Shown: positions 13,401-24,753 of the stretch, piece by piece
How the letters are laid out: each line of letters opens with the position of its first letter
Numbering within the stretch: the first letter of the stretch is position 1
NCBI RefSeq assembly: GCF_000143535.2
Contig: NC_037320.1
Span: forward strand, 2,046,001 to 2,110,000
Direction of reading: 5' to 3'
Source: Botrytis cinerea B05.10
Taxonomy: Eukaryota > Ascomycota > Leotiomycetes > Helotiales > Sclerotiniaceae
DNA: 64,000 nucleotides
Translations under genes and position numbers: made by a program
The notes under the pieces: generated by a model
The model's database searches: none
What the model was told of the DNA's origin: nothing
Seen by the model: the letters and a program-made list of their open reading frames with translations, nothing else

Positions 13401-16400
13401 CGGGAGAAACTATCCAAGTCAATTTCTCCACGATATTCAATTCTTTCTTGGGTTTATATCAAATTTTATCGAGCGAAAACTGGACTACAATTCTCTATAA
13501 CGTTACCGGCATTAATAACGCACGAAATACTGCTTGGATCGGAGCAGCATTCTTCATTGGATGGTTTATTCTCGCCAACTTCATTCTGGTGAATATGTTC
13601 ATAGCTGTCATTCAAGAAAATTTTGATGTTTCCGAGGATGAAAAACGCATGCAACAAGTGAAGGCTTTCCTGACCAGGAAGGAGGTCGATACCTCTTCTA
13701 GCAATCTCGCATTATCATCCATTGTTCGGTTCGGTCGCTCCAAAACGAAAAAAGATCCCCTCGATTATGGGCCGGCAACAATGGAGATGTTGTTGAAAGA
13801 TGCAGTGGTCAAAGACTTCCTCGATGATGAGATTGTCCCGGGACAACACGAACACAATGCGGAAAATGCGGCTGTGGAAGCAGCTGGTGTGAAGCCCGGT
13901 TACTTATCCTCCGTCTGGGGTAATTTCTTGTCTAAAATCTGGAACAGGGAACCAAATCCTTTCTATTCCAATATATCGTTCTCTCTCAAGACTGATGACT
14001 CTAAAGGCACCAGGGCAATGGCAAAAGAAGCCGTCTCAGCCACATCTCAACGCAAGAAAGCGCAACGTGAATACCTGGCAAAACATCCATCTTACAATAA
14101 CGCCTTGTTCATTTTTAAACCTAATAACTTTATCAGAAGGCTTTGTCAAAGATGTGTAGGGCCCGGGCGTGGAAATGAACGTTTTGATGGTGTTGAGCCT
14201 GATTTGACCATTTGGTATGGCTTTTCGGCATTCCTGTATCTCTGCATTGTCGCAATGGTCTTGTTGGCATGTATAACCACACCTCTATACCAAAGAGAAT
14301 ACTTCATAGAAAATCCTGAGAGATCAACTGCGAGTAATTGGTTCGTCTTTTGCGATTTCGTCTTTGCGATCATTTTCACCGTCGAAGCTCTCATAAAAGT
14401 CATTGCAGATGGGTTTTTCTGGACTCCAAACGCATACTATAGAAGTACATGGGGTTTTATAGATGGTCTAGTGCTTGTCACCTTATGGATCAATGTCATC
14501 ACTTCATTGATGGACGATGGAGCAATTGCACGAGCAGTTGGAGCTTTCAAAGCCTTGCGGGCTCTCCGGTTGCTCAACGTCAGTGATAGTGCAAGAAATA
14601 CATTTCACTCTGTTATTCTTGTCGGTGGATTCAAAGTTCTTTCGGTAAGAGATTCGTTTCATGTTATTTAATGATTTTACTAATATTGTTACAGGCCGCT
14701 TTCGTTTCTATGTCTCTCTTAATTCCTTTTGCAATATACGGGGTAAACCTTTTCAATGGCCAGTTGGAGACGTGCAACGATGGCGACATCACTAATTTGA
14801 CTGACTGTTCTGGTGAATTTTATAATCAACCGTTCAGTGATGACTGGAACGTTGTTTCACCTAGACAAGTTGGAAATCCCTGGTACGATTTTGATAACTT
14901 CGGAGGCTCTTTGTTCATTCTTTTCCAAATCGTATCCCAAGAAGGTTGGGTCGACGTAATGTTTGATTCAATGTCTATTACTGGCCGTGGTCTCAACCCA
15001 GGCGATCCTACATCCCGCGAGTTCAATGCGGTTTTCTTCGTCATTTTCAACCTGCTTGCAACGGTCTTCATCCTTACTTTGTTCATCTCTGTGTTCATGC
15101 GAAATTACACGGAACAAACTGGAATCGCATTTTTGACATCTGATCAGAGATCTTGGGTGGAATTGCGTAAACTTCTAAGACAGGTTTCTCCATCTAAACG
15201 GCCGTCCCAGAAAGATCCACGTTGGTGGAAAGACTGGTGTTACAAAAGAGCTACTCGAAAGCATGGAAAGTGGCATTCAGCTATGACCTTAACTCTTGTC
15301 TTCCATCTCATCCTATTGTTAGTGGAATTTTACCCAGAGCCAGGTTGGTTGGATAGAACTAGAGACTATATATTCTTGGCTTTCACGGTTTTCTATATTC
15401 TCAACATCATCGTTCGTATAATTGGTCTGAGCTGGCCTCGATTTCAACGAAGTTCATGGGATGTCTTCTCGGTTATTGCAGTCTCTGGTACACTGATCAC
15501 GACATTACTCCTGCTCACCAATTTTAGCTCTCAAGTTTATGTTCAACTGCACAAATTATTTCTTGTTTCTATCGTTCTACTCTTAATTCCCCGGAATGAT
15601 GCTCTGGATCAGCTATTCAAAACTGCAGCTGCTAGTTTGACAGCCATTGCAAATTTGGTGGCAACTTGGTTTGTCTTGTTTATGGTTTTTGCTATCGCTA
15701 TGACTCAAACCTTTGGACTCACTCGATTTGGTGAACAAGAAACCGACAATCTCAACATGCGAACAGTGCCGAAAACACTTATTATGCTATTTCGCATGTC
15801 TTGTGGAGAAGGTTGGAATCAAATCATGGAAGACTATGCGACTATCACGCCTCCATTCTGTACTCAAGGCGCCAATTTCTTTGATAGCGACTGCGGAAGT
15901 CCTACATGGGCCCGAGTATTGTTCATTTCGTGGAACATCGTGAGCATGTATATCTTCACCAGTTTATTTGTGTCCCTCATCTACGAGAGTTTCAGTTATG
16001 TCTTTCAGCGATCCAATGGTTTATCTAAAGTAAGTCGTGATGAGATCAGACGCTTCAAGGAGGCTTGGGCTACATTAGATCCGGATGGCACGGGGTTCAT
16101 CGAAAAGGATCATTTCCCAAGACTTTTGGGTGAACTCTCTGGTGTCTTTGAGATGCGTGTGTATTCACATGAAGATTCGGTTCGCAGAATTCTCGAAGAT
16201 ATACAAACGGAACCAACCAGTGGCAGAATGAATTCTATTTCAAGCCCTAGTACTTCTAATGGTATTGACTTGAAGAGATTGAATGAAAGAATCTCTCAAA
16301 TTGATGCTGGTAGAGTCAGAAGAGATAGAGCGAGATTTAATCTTTTCTATGAAGAAGTTTTGGTCTCGGCAGATCCTGATAGGGGTATTTCTTTCACGAC

Positions 16401-17171
16401 AGTATTGATGGTTTTAGCTCATTATAATGTTATCAGTGATAATAAGAGCTTGAAGTAAGTTATTTGAATGATGTTTTAGGGCCATAACTAATGACTGCTA
16501 TAGACTTGAAGAATTTTTACGTCGACGCGCACGTCTTCAGAGAGTGGAAGAAGAAGTCCGAAGACGAATTGTGGTTGGTTTCTTTGATACCATGTACGTT
16601 CTTAAAATTTCCATTCGCGCATATATTTCAATTTACTGACAAATACAGGTACTGGTCCCGAAGATTCCGCCAACATATGGAAAGGAAAAGGTCTGGCCGA
16701 ATGACAGACATTCCTCAACTAGGCCCAGAAGTTTACGTCGACGACGAAGATTCAGCCCAGAAACGTAAATCAGCGGCTTCAGGAAGCGGAGATTTACTTT
16801 CACCAACAGATATTACGGATTCGAGAAATTCATTCATTACACATGGACTTGATGGAGCGCCACTTAGACAGAGAAGAGGAACGGATGCGGATATCGGACT
16901 GGGTTTAAATACTTCGTTCCCTTCAGTAAGCTCTGCATTGAGTCCAACTTTGAGTCCGCTGAAGGCACATGGACCGCGTGGATCGGCATTTTCGTTTGAG
17001 GGAGTGGGTATAGGAGCTGGTGATGGGAGTGCAATTAATAGCACGGCGAGTAGTAGGAGAAATAGTGCGGTGTCTGCGGAGAACGTCTTGGAGGTGTTGG
17101 ATAATTCGGCGTGGGGAGAGAGTATCAGGAGGAGTTTTACTACGAGGAGAAGTAGCAAGAGTGCGGAGTAG
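10480..17171 (+). CDS. cch1: Voltage-gated calcium channel Cch1 (alpha-1 subunit)
   Basis: Five exons, 10480-12201, 12254-14644, 14695-16454, 16504-16593 and 16649-17171, encode about 2161 residues, typical of fungal Cch1. All four introns (49-55 nt) have GT-AG ends and close the frame. Residues 1 to about 360 are a Ser/Pro-rich disordered cytosolic region. Four six-helix repeats begin at about residues 370, 800, 1225 and 1566. Pore segments read TGNTF in repeat I (about 713), SSENW in II (about 975), SQEGW in III (about 1448) and CGEGW in IV (about 1738), so the filter is Asn/Glu/Glu/Glu. An EF-hand-like loop DPDGTGFIEKDHF lies near 1833, and the C-terminal tail is Ser-rich. Cch1 works with Mid1 in the plasma membrane for high-affinity calcium entry under stress, low calcium and polarised growth. 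Repeat IV's S4 is nearly free of positive charges, while repeat III keeps spaced Lys/Arg. The family call is secure. Confidence 0.97.
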
Positions 17172-18994
17172 GGGCTGAGAGGGGTGTGCATAGATTATTG
17201 CGGAGAGGAAGAATACATACGTTGTAATGGATTATGTATGGAGTTGCGGATTTGAGCGAATCAAAAGGAAAAGGGAGAGGGGTCTAACATGAGTTAGGCA
17301 TTGGATAAATAGGTAGGTACTCTGATTGGGAGAAGAGAGGCGTATGGGGGAAGGAGTTTTATTGGAATCGGGATCGGAAGATAAATGGACTTTGATCTTC
17401 TTTTCCTCGTTCACCTATTCACTTTGTTTGTAATTTGAGGGGAATAAGATGAGGAGATGTTTCCTTCTTGCTTGTATTTGTTTATTTGTGTGTTATAGGG
17501 AGGAGAGGGACGGGAAAGGGGAAGGGGGGAGGGAAGGGAAGTGAGAAAAATGCAGTTGAGAGGTGGATAAATGTTTGCATAGCTTACGGCGTTCACTTTT
17601 TACCTCTTTATCTTTTTTTATTACCTTTTTTTATGATAAATTCTATGGTTGATAGATTGGGGGTTGGAGATTGAGGATTGGCAGGGTGTTGTGGATGGAT
17701 TGGAGATGGGGAGTGAAGTGAGGGTAGTAGTGAGTGACGTAGCGAGTAGGTATATAGTGTATTGGAATGAATAGATCGATAGATAGATAGATAGATGGAG
17801 GTGGGAGTATACATATGTAACCAGATGAATCAAATTAAAGTGAAGTGAGAAAGAAAAAAATGAAATCCTGTTAGATTCTGTTTGCTTTATTTTAGGATAA
17901 TGATAATTTGATGTGATGTGAGTGAGATATTTTATTTTTGGTAAGGGGGTGGGTAGGTTAATTGGATTGCTGGCGGAAAGAAGGGTTTATGTCTAGGAGG
18001 TTTGATTGATTGACTAAGTGTCAGAATGGAAATCATTTAATCTTACCGGCTCTAGCACCTGCGCATTATGTCTCGATGGTTTAGGAGTCTTGGTTCTAGC
18101 TCCTCAAGCAAGATTCTTCAGTGTGAACCATACATACATACATACATACATAGTACTATTGAACCTTTATCATCTCACAACGGTACTAATACTACTACTG
18201 AGGATATAACCTTAGATACTTTTGGGGGGAGAGAGGAGGGCGGTTGGTATTTGATGGTTAATTTTTTTACTTATTTAATTTACAATTGGCTGTTCAGTCT
18301 TATTAGTCTCAATAAAGTCTTACGTTCTTTAGAAAGAGAAGAGTTTTATATTAATATTTTATTTTGTCTATCTTTCTATCTATCTATGTATCTATGTATC
18401 TATCTACAAGTCCCTTGTTTGCCTTTTTTTTTTAAATAAAAAAAATAAAAAATATAAAAAAACTCCCAATAACTATCATATAAGATAATATAATGAATGT
18501 ATGTACTCTTCATGCTCTCTCTCATGTTTGTATTCATATGCTATGATATGATGTGATGTGTTCCTTCCTTTTAAGGGGATTTCTGGAAATCAATGCGGAG
18601 ATCTCGCTTCGTGTACTGGGTACTGGGTACTGGGTACTGGGGCGTTTGTTTTGTTTTGTTTTGTCTTGTCTTGTTCTCTTGAGAGAGGGGGGATCTGAGA
18701 TCGTGAGAAGGTGTGTGTGTGTGATGTGATTTTAGTACATCTTCCTTGTTATCTCATTATGTCATGTCATCATATCACACTCCCTTAAACCCCTAAGCCC
18801 CCAATTTCATCCACGAATACAAAAGTCCTCGTCCCCCATCATAACGCATCGCATCGATCGATATCCAAAGAAACAAAACGGGGGGGAAGCAAAAGCGAAG
18901 ACGAAGCAAAAATAAGTAGTAGTAGGTCTCTAGATTCACCCCGAAGAATCTTCTTCCAGGGGATCAAAAATACTACAGATCAAAAACCCCCCTA
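17172..18994. other. Convergent intergenic region between cch1 and the next gene
   Basis: Both flanking genes run toward this gap, so it should hold two 3' untranslated regions. It contains low-complexity DNA only: GATA repeats near 17779-17795, a CATA run near 18129-18150, a TCTA/TGTA run near 18367-18405, an A-rich tract near 18430-18465, and four tandem copies of TACTGGG near 18613-18640. No coding sequence is recognised. Confidence 0.6.
18613..18640. repeat. Four tandem copies of TACTGGG heptamer
   Basis: The 7-nt unit GTACTGG/TACTGGG is repeated head to tail, followed by a TTTTG run. Confidence 0.75.
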
Positions 18995-20821
18995 CTAAAT
19001 CATCACCTCCCCTCGCGCCCCCTCAGAACATCGATGCTGATACTCAAACTGGAGACGCGCCAGCGACGAAAGCGAAGCCTCTAATGCCGCATCGGCATCA
19101 AATTCAAGACTTTGTCTCGACCCAGAGAGTGCGGCTTGGCTCTGTATATCCTTGTACGGATCTGTGTACATACTTGTATCCATCATGGTTGCGAAATCCG
19201 GATACCGAGCTGCTGCCTGCGCCATGCGTAATATGGGTTTCTCGACATCGTCGTAGAGGGAATCTTCCATGTCGAGCGAGGATCGCGCGTCGTCGTTATC
19301 CTGGTCGTCGTTTGCGTTGTTGGGATAGCTATATCGATCTGTATTCGCATTCTCACTGTCTCCAGTAGTGTTAGGGTTATCGATTTCGCCAGCGAGCGGA
19401 GTCTTGCGCTTAGGTTGCATGTGCATGTATGCGAAATCGCTTTCTCGGAGCGGTTTTCTGGGGGTTCCAGGGGATTCATTGAGTTCGTCTTCGATTTCTG
19501 TTTCGCGCTTCGCTTGTGCTTGTGCTTGTGCTTGTTCGTGCTTTTCGAGGGAAGAGGTGGAGCAGGAAGGAGATGTGGAAATTGCTGAAGAGGTGTAGAT
19601 CTCTACCATTGAGTCCTGAGATTCGGTATGAATCAATCTTTGATAAGGTTGATTTTGTTCCCAATATTTACCGCTGCTAGGACTAGAGTGTGCGTCGGTA
19701 AATACATCGCTCTCATCGTATTTCTCCGCATTGTCGTTTTCGGTTTCATCCTCGATATCGACAGCCATATCCATATCCATACCCATATAACCGCCCGCAT
19801 CTACAAATCGATTCCCATTCTCCTGTCCCGTGGCTTTGGTGATTTCCCCATCGCATTTCGAAAGATGCATACTATCCAACATTTCCTTGCAAGATTGATG
19901 AATAGATTTCCACGTCTTCGGAGTCTGCTTCTTCTGAACCATCTTGCCGCTTCCTTTTCCTCTTCTGCTCTTCATATCCTCATGAAGTCTATCCCCCGCG
20001 CTTTCATCATCCTCATCAACCCCATTCATCTGCTCATCACCATATCTCCCATTCTCAACCCCAAACCCAAACGACAGTCCTCCACCTCTAGGACCCAAAA
20101 AATCATCCATTCCAGCATCCTCTCCCTCCCCAAAAGGTGATTCCAGGTCCATAAACTGACCCTCAACCCTCGAAATAAGATATTCCGCATGTTGAGTCGA
20201 CGGCCCCGAAAGCGGATTCGCATCTGCATCGCTTGCAACCCGATTATTTCCCCTATAAGAAACTAAAGACTTCGCCGGTTTGCCATTGGGACTGGATAAT
20301 TTGGGGATGGGCATTGCTGTTGGGCTATGCTTGGATTTGTCGGAGTAGTTGGTATGGTTGATGTAATCATCATACTCACCTCTCCCAAAAAGATCATCTG
20401 CACCTGCATATATGACAGGCACATTTTTCTTCGAGTGGAGATGTAGATTCTTCAGGGGGAAATTGGTACCGAGACCCATGTTGAGATTCGAGAGGAAGGA
20501 TTTGCTATGCGAGGTATTCCATAAATTGCGCATCTTGGAGGTGAGGTTTGAGGGGGGAGTAGTTGGAGCCGTGCGGATGGGAGAGCTGGGGGCGCTGGAG
20601 TATAAGCGCGAGGAAGGCGAAGATTTCGAGGAGGAGGATGAGGAGGATGGTTGAGGAGGCGGGTTGTGGAGTTTGAAATTGAGTTTTGATCTTGGGGATC
20701 GAGGGTTTGGGGTTGAGGATCCGGGAATCCATGGTTCGGAAGTATTCTTCTGTTCGCGAGACATCTGGGGATTTTGTTGTTGGGTTTCCGGATTGGTCGT
20801 GGTGTGGTTGAGAAATGACAT
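18995..20821 (-). CDS. Large disordered protein of unknown function
   Basis: A single uninterrupted frame of 608 codons starts at the ATG at 20819-20821. The length, and the absence of an equally long competing frame, support a real gene. No catalytic domain, membrane segment or signal peptide is seen. The N-terminal 100 residues are Ser/Pro-rich with a serine run. A short more ordered-looking stretch follows (NVPVIYAGADDLFGRGEYDD, about residues 134-153). The middle is acidic, with Met/Asp repeats (MGMDMDMAVDIEDE) and an AQAQAQAK run. The last about 80 residues (EKPILRMAQAAARYPDFATM and an ALEASLSSLARLQFEYQ helix-like end) look the most conserved-like and might mediate binding. I do not recognise the family. 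A small unrecognised intron cannot be excluded. Confidence 0.75.
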   Translation of the reverse strand: MSFLNHTTTNPETQQQNPQMSREQKNTSEPWIPGSSTPNPRSPRSKLNFKLHNPPPQPSSSSSSSKSSPSSRLYSSAPSSPIRTAPTTPPSNLTSKMRNLWNTSHSKSFLSNLNMGLGTNFPLKNLHLHSKKNVPVIYAGADDLFGRGEYDDYINHTNYSDKSKHSPTAMPIPKLSSPNGKPAKSLVSYRGNNRVASDADANPLSGPSTQHAEYLISRVEGQFMDLESPFGEGEDAGMDDFLGPRGGGLSFGFGVENGRYGDEQMNGVDEDDESAGDRLHEDMKSRRGKGSGKMVQKKQTPKTWKSIHQSCKEMLDSMHLSKCDGEITKATGQENGNRFVDAGGYMGMDMDMAVDIEDETENDNAEKYDESDVFTDAHSSPSSGKYWEQNQPYQRLIHTESQDSMVEIYTSSAISTSPSCSTSSLEKHEQAQAQAQAKRETEIEDELNESPGTPRKPLRESDFAYMHMQPKRKTPLAGEIDNPNTTGDSENANTDRYSYPNNANDDQDNDDARSSLDMEDSLYDDVEKPILRMAQAAARYPDFATMMDTSMYTDPYKDIQSQAALSGSRQSLEFDADAALEASLSSLARLQFEYQHRCSEGARGEVMI

Positions 20822-22445
20822 CTGGGAAGATGTTGTAGGTGGTGTTTTCTTTATCGATTCTCAAGTGATGTTTTAGATTCTTGATGTATGCGTGCGCGGT
20901 AGGAGATCTAGAAGTTTCTTAAGAGTGTTTTCGTCGATGAGATGTCGTAGTTGATAGATAGAAGTTCTTGAGTAATTCTTCAAATGAGTTCTCAAAAAGT
21001 ATCTCTGTTTGCGATCTCGATATCTTCGCAGTCTTAATGAATGTAGAATGAAATCCAGAATCCGAATAGATCTTCCAGCAGAATGGAGAAAACAAAACTT
21101 ATATACTTTCCCAAACGAGATACTATATTAGCTACGGCTGTACGGCGACACCGTATACAAACCCCTTCCAAATAACCGTATGTCTCTCTCTGCAAAACCA
21201 TGAAAGAGATAGAGAACCGATGGTCATCCGCGAATCCCCAAACTCGCTACGGTGATTGTACAGAAACCTTATTGATGACCGTATTTGTCTATACCATACC
21301 CAGATCCACGAAATACAGATAGAAGACGGTGAATCACGCAAATCTAGCCGTAGAGTGATTGGAAAATTGTCGCTAACTGACTTGCTACGGCATACCAATC
21401 ATTCTAGAAAAAAATCAAAGTTACGTAAGAGGAGAAAGAGAAGATGCGAGAGCACTTCCATACATTTCAATACAGCACCTAGACAGGTAATTACAAAAAA
21501 TACATCAATATATAACCCTAAAAATAAACGACTAATGATAAAACACAACACAACACAGCCAAACAGCGAATGAAAAAAAAAATCCACAATCTACTCGCTC
21601 GCTACAGCACCCCACTTCAATACGATATCCAATCACTTCCGATGAAAATGAAGCGAAAAGAGTGAATAGATTCAAGTGAATTCGTGTAAGATTTCGAAAA
21701 GGCATTTATGACGTAATTACAAAATACGTAGGTGTGAATATAATTGTAATCGGACCAATGAGTTGAATTGAATGAATGAACGAATGAATGATTCATTGCC
21801 ACTTGGCTTGTATACCTACAACGGACAACGCAACACCACACCACACCATACGAAGCGAAGTGAAGCGAAGCAAAATATGTTTGTGAAATGTAAAATCTCA
21901 TAAAAATCCTAAACGTAGGACACGAAATCACACAGCAAGCTCACCTATCCCAGGAGCTAGATAAATGGCGAGCCAAATTGCAGATATTGTAACCAACCTA
22001 CGATTGATAGGATACGGGTATCCATATGTTTATTTATCGACTCATTCATTCCTGTGGCTCTCTCGAGTACCTGGGTAAATTTCTTGGAGAGCTTGAGTTG
22101 ACGCGATTCCAAGCCGTGAGATGAGATGAGATGAGATGGATTGGGGAATCAAGTTTTGTGAATTTTGGGCTGTTGGGTTGTTGGTTGTGCGAGAGTATCA
22201 TATCGGACACTTTTCGAAAAGTAAGATTCATGAGTACAGTGCGGTTGGAAACGAGAAGGCAAGAATTAGCGCTCATTCGCTAGGTATTTTGATGATTGAA
22301 TTGTAGATTGGAGATTGTGTACCTATATGTCTGTGGAGATATAAACATAAATCTACTTTTTAGTATTTAGCAAATCATCATGTCAGGATCAGGCAATGAA
22401 TAGATTTCGCTCACTGCCTCATAAAACCTCTCTCCTCCTCTAAAT
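20822..22445. other. Intergenic region with promoter of the 608-codon gene
   Basis: Lies upstream of the minus-strand gene ending at 20821 and downstream of the ferroportin-like gene. It contains a dense cluster of TACGG/CCGTA motifs (21132-21390, listed separately). The rest (21400-22445) is AT-rich with simple repeats such as GAAGCGAAGTGAAGC near 21853 and GAGAT repeats near 22120. No coding sequence is seen. Confidence 0.55.
21132..21390. promoter_or_regulatory. Cluster of CTACGG/CCGTAT motifs
   Basis: Eight matches to TACGG or its complement CCGTA occur at about 21133, 21141, 21151, 21176, 21248, 21279, 21348 and 21386, four of them as CTACGG or its complement CCGTAG. They lie 310-570 bases upstream of the start codon at 20821. 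About half a match is expected by chance in this length at equal base use. A role as transcription factor binding sites is inferred. Confidence 0.4.
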
Positions 22446-24753
22446 CTATCCCCCGCCACACTTTCCACCACACCTTCCCACTCTCTCCCAATGTACCAAA
22501 TGACCCCTAACACTCCTCACCCACCCCGCATAAACCACTGAACTCACCCCCACCGCCATCAAACTCACCACTGCCACCCACCTAAATTGATCCTGTCTCG
22601 ACCAAAGAATCGCCATTACATAATTTCCCAATTCGAATAGCGCGACGAGGGAGTATTCGCACCCGGCGAAGGAGGAGCGATGAGTTGGCGCGATGAGGGT
22701 TTGGCTTAGTTGCTGGGTGGTGAGATCAAAGATCCAGAGACCGAGACGGGAGAGGGAGAGGGAGGTGAAGAGGAGGAGGGGAAGGAAAGGAGAACTGGGG
22801 GTGAGTGGGGAAACGATGCGGGGGAAGAGGGGAGTGCTAGGAATAGGAGTGGAAGTGGAGAGAACCCAGAGGATGAGTGTTACGGGGATCTGGTATTTGG
22901 TTAGTATATGAATGTACATAGATACTTATGACTCATGAGAAGATACATACTAGATTTATAAATTGCCATGAAAGGCCCCAAAGACCTAATCGTTCCAACC
23001 CAGTAGTGATTCTTCCCGATTCATCAATTTCGCCTTCTCCCTGTAATGGAACTTCACGTGGATCATTGGATATGTGTAAACGATCATATGGACCATGACC
23101 ATGAGCTTTTGAAAGATGTCGAACCCCAAAGGGTGTTACGACCGTGCTACTAATTTCCACCACACTACCAGCTGCTCGAGCGAGCGTAATCAGATCCAGC
23201 GAAAACCCTGCATTCAGCAAGAAGGTTACAAATGTGGCACCATAAGAAAGTGCCGAAAGATGAAGTAAAGAGAGCGACATCGAAGGAATCCAAACTTTAG
23301 ACGAAAAGTAATTGCGAAAGTCTTCCCTGTGCAAACGAAGTCCCCGCATGATTTTCTCTCTCAAACTTTGCACCTCGACATTCGAGACCCCTTCATCATT
23401 TCTTATCTTCTTCCGTTTTTGTAATCGAGGGTTCGAACTCCATACTCTCCTCGCAGACCACATTTCCAACCCCCAACTCGCAGCACTCATACCACCTACG
23501 ACTATCACCCCGATATTTATGCCCCATCTCGAGATCAAGAATGAGATCAATATCGGCGCGAGAAGTTTACAACTCAAATCGATCCTTCTCATTGAAGAAT
23601 TCAAATGCGTGAGATCATATTCATTCCCCTCCGGTGCCGCAGCAGCAACCACCCAATCTCTTTCCATTGACAGCATATTCCCATTAGCGCTTAATCCCTC
23701 CAGAATGCCAAATCCAAGAATTGGTAAGAACATGGCAATTTTCATGGCATCTCTGAATTTGACATCATCTTCGACAGACTGGAGTAAAGATACACCATTT
23801 TCGGGGTTGCTCTCCGATTCCACCACGAAAAACCATAATATAGAAGCGCAAATCACCGCGATTCTATTGACCGTAATCGTTGTCAAAAGGATCCTTAATC
23901 GATCTGGACTGTTGTCAACCCATCTCCCCACACTCGAGGAGAAACAAATGGATGCTAAAGTCCTCACAATACCACTATCGAAATCCACACCATTGTAATC
24001 AGTATATGCGCATCACGTGATGTGTATAATTTCATCTCCTGGATCCACATCCCAATCGTCCGAGGAGGAGGATGACATACCGGATAGAAGCAGCGACCAA
24101 CGTATCAGGCCATGCATTTGCCGTGAAGATGATCTATCAGAAAGTCGTCAGTATCATCCATAAATCCACCCAGACTCTGATCGCATAACATAACTCACAG
24201 CTGCGAATTCATAACTCCTTCCATTCCACGTGGATAAAAAATGACTCAGATAAAGAGTCCAAGCTTGTGCTTTATCCAAGTTGATTTCCATTTCCATTTC
24301 CATATTCATCATTTCCTGCTCAGCCCCATTCGATATCAAAGCGTCTTCTTCATTCTCTTCGTCCCCATCCCCATCCCCATCCCCATCATCTGAGACTGAA
24401 TCCGAATCAGGATCTAGATGCGAATCCAAATTCACAATCTGCGAACGCGAAGTCATCTGAACCCCTCCAGTTCTATTTCCATCAATCGCATCGGCGTGGG
24501 TTGAACAATGCTCTCTCCCCAATGACTCAGCCTCATCATCCAATTCCAATACCAAAGCTTCTCTTTCGGACCCTCCGTCTTCACACTCGGTCCATAAGCT
24601 CTCCATATCCATATCCATATCCACATCCATATCATTTCCCTTTCCTCCTTCTCCTCCGTGTCGTTCCCCATCTATCCCTCCATCCATCTCTCGCACAATC
24701 CCAGCATCCGGACGCCGACTTCTGTTCCCTCCCATCCGAATCCAATCGTACAT
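22446..24753 (-). CDS. Ferroportin-family (SLC40) iron exporter
   Basis: Four exons, 24753-24199, 24133-24081, 23974-22951 and 22889-22446, give about 691 residues. All introns have GT-AG ends and restore frame. The first ATG of the open frame is at 24753. Residues 1 to about 165 are an acidic, Asp/Glu/Met-rich cytosolic region (MDVDMDMDMESL, DGDGDGDGDEENEEDA). The transporter core starts with LYLSHFLSTWNGRSYEFAA, the ferroportin TM1 signature. It continues with IIFTANAWPDTLVAASIR, GRWVDNSPDRLR (after TM2), a long bundle with LICS-like helices, and a C-terminal group of helices in exon 4 (LGLWIFDLTTQQLSQTLI and SLVALFELGNYVMAILW). Ferroportins export ferrous iron in animals; plant and fungal members are at plasma or organelle membranes. 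Which membrane and which metal apply here cannot be read from the sequence. The family is strongly supported; the exact start is less certain. Confidence 0.85.
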
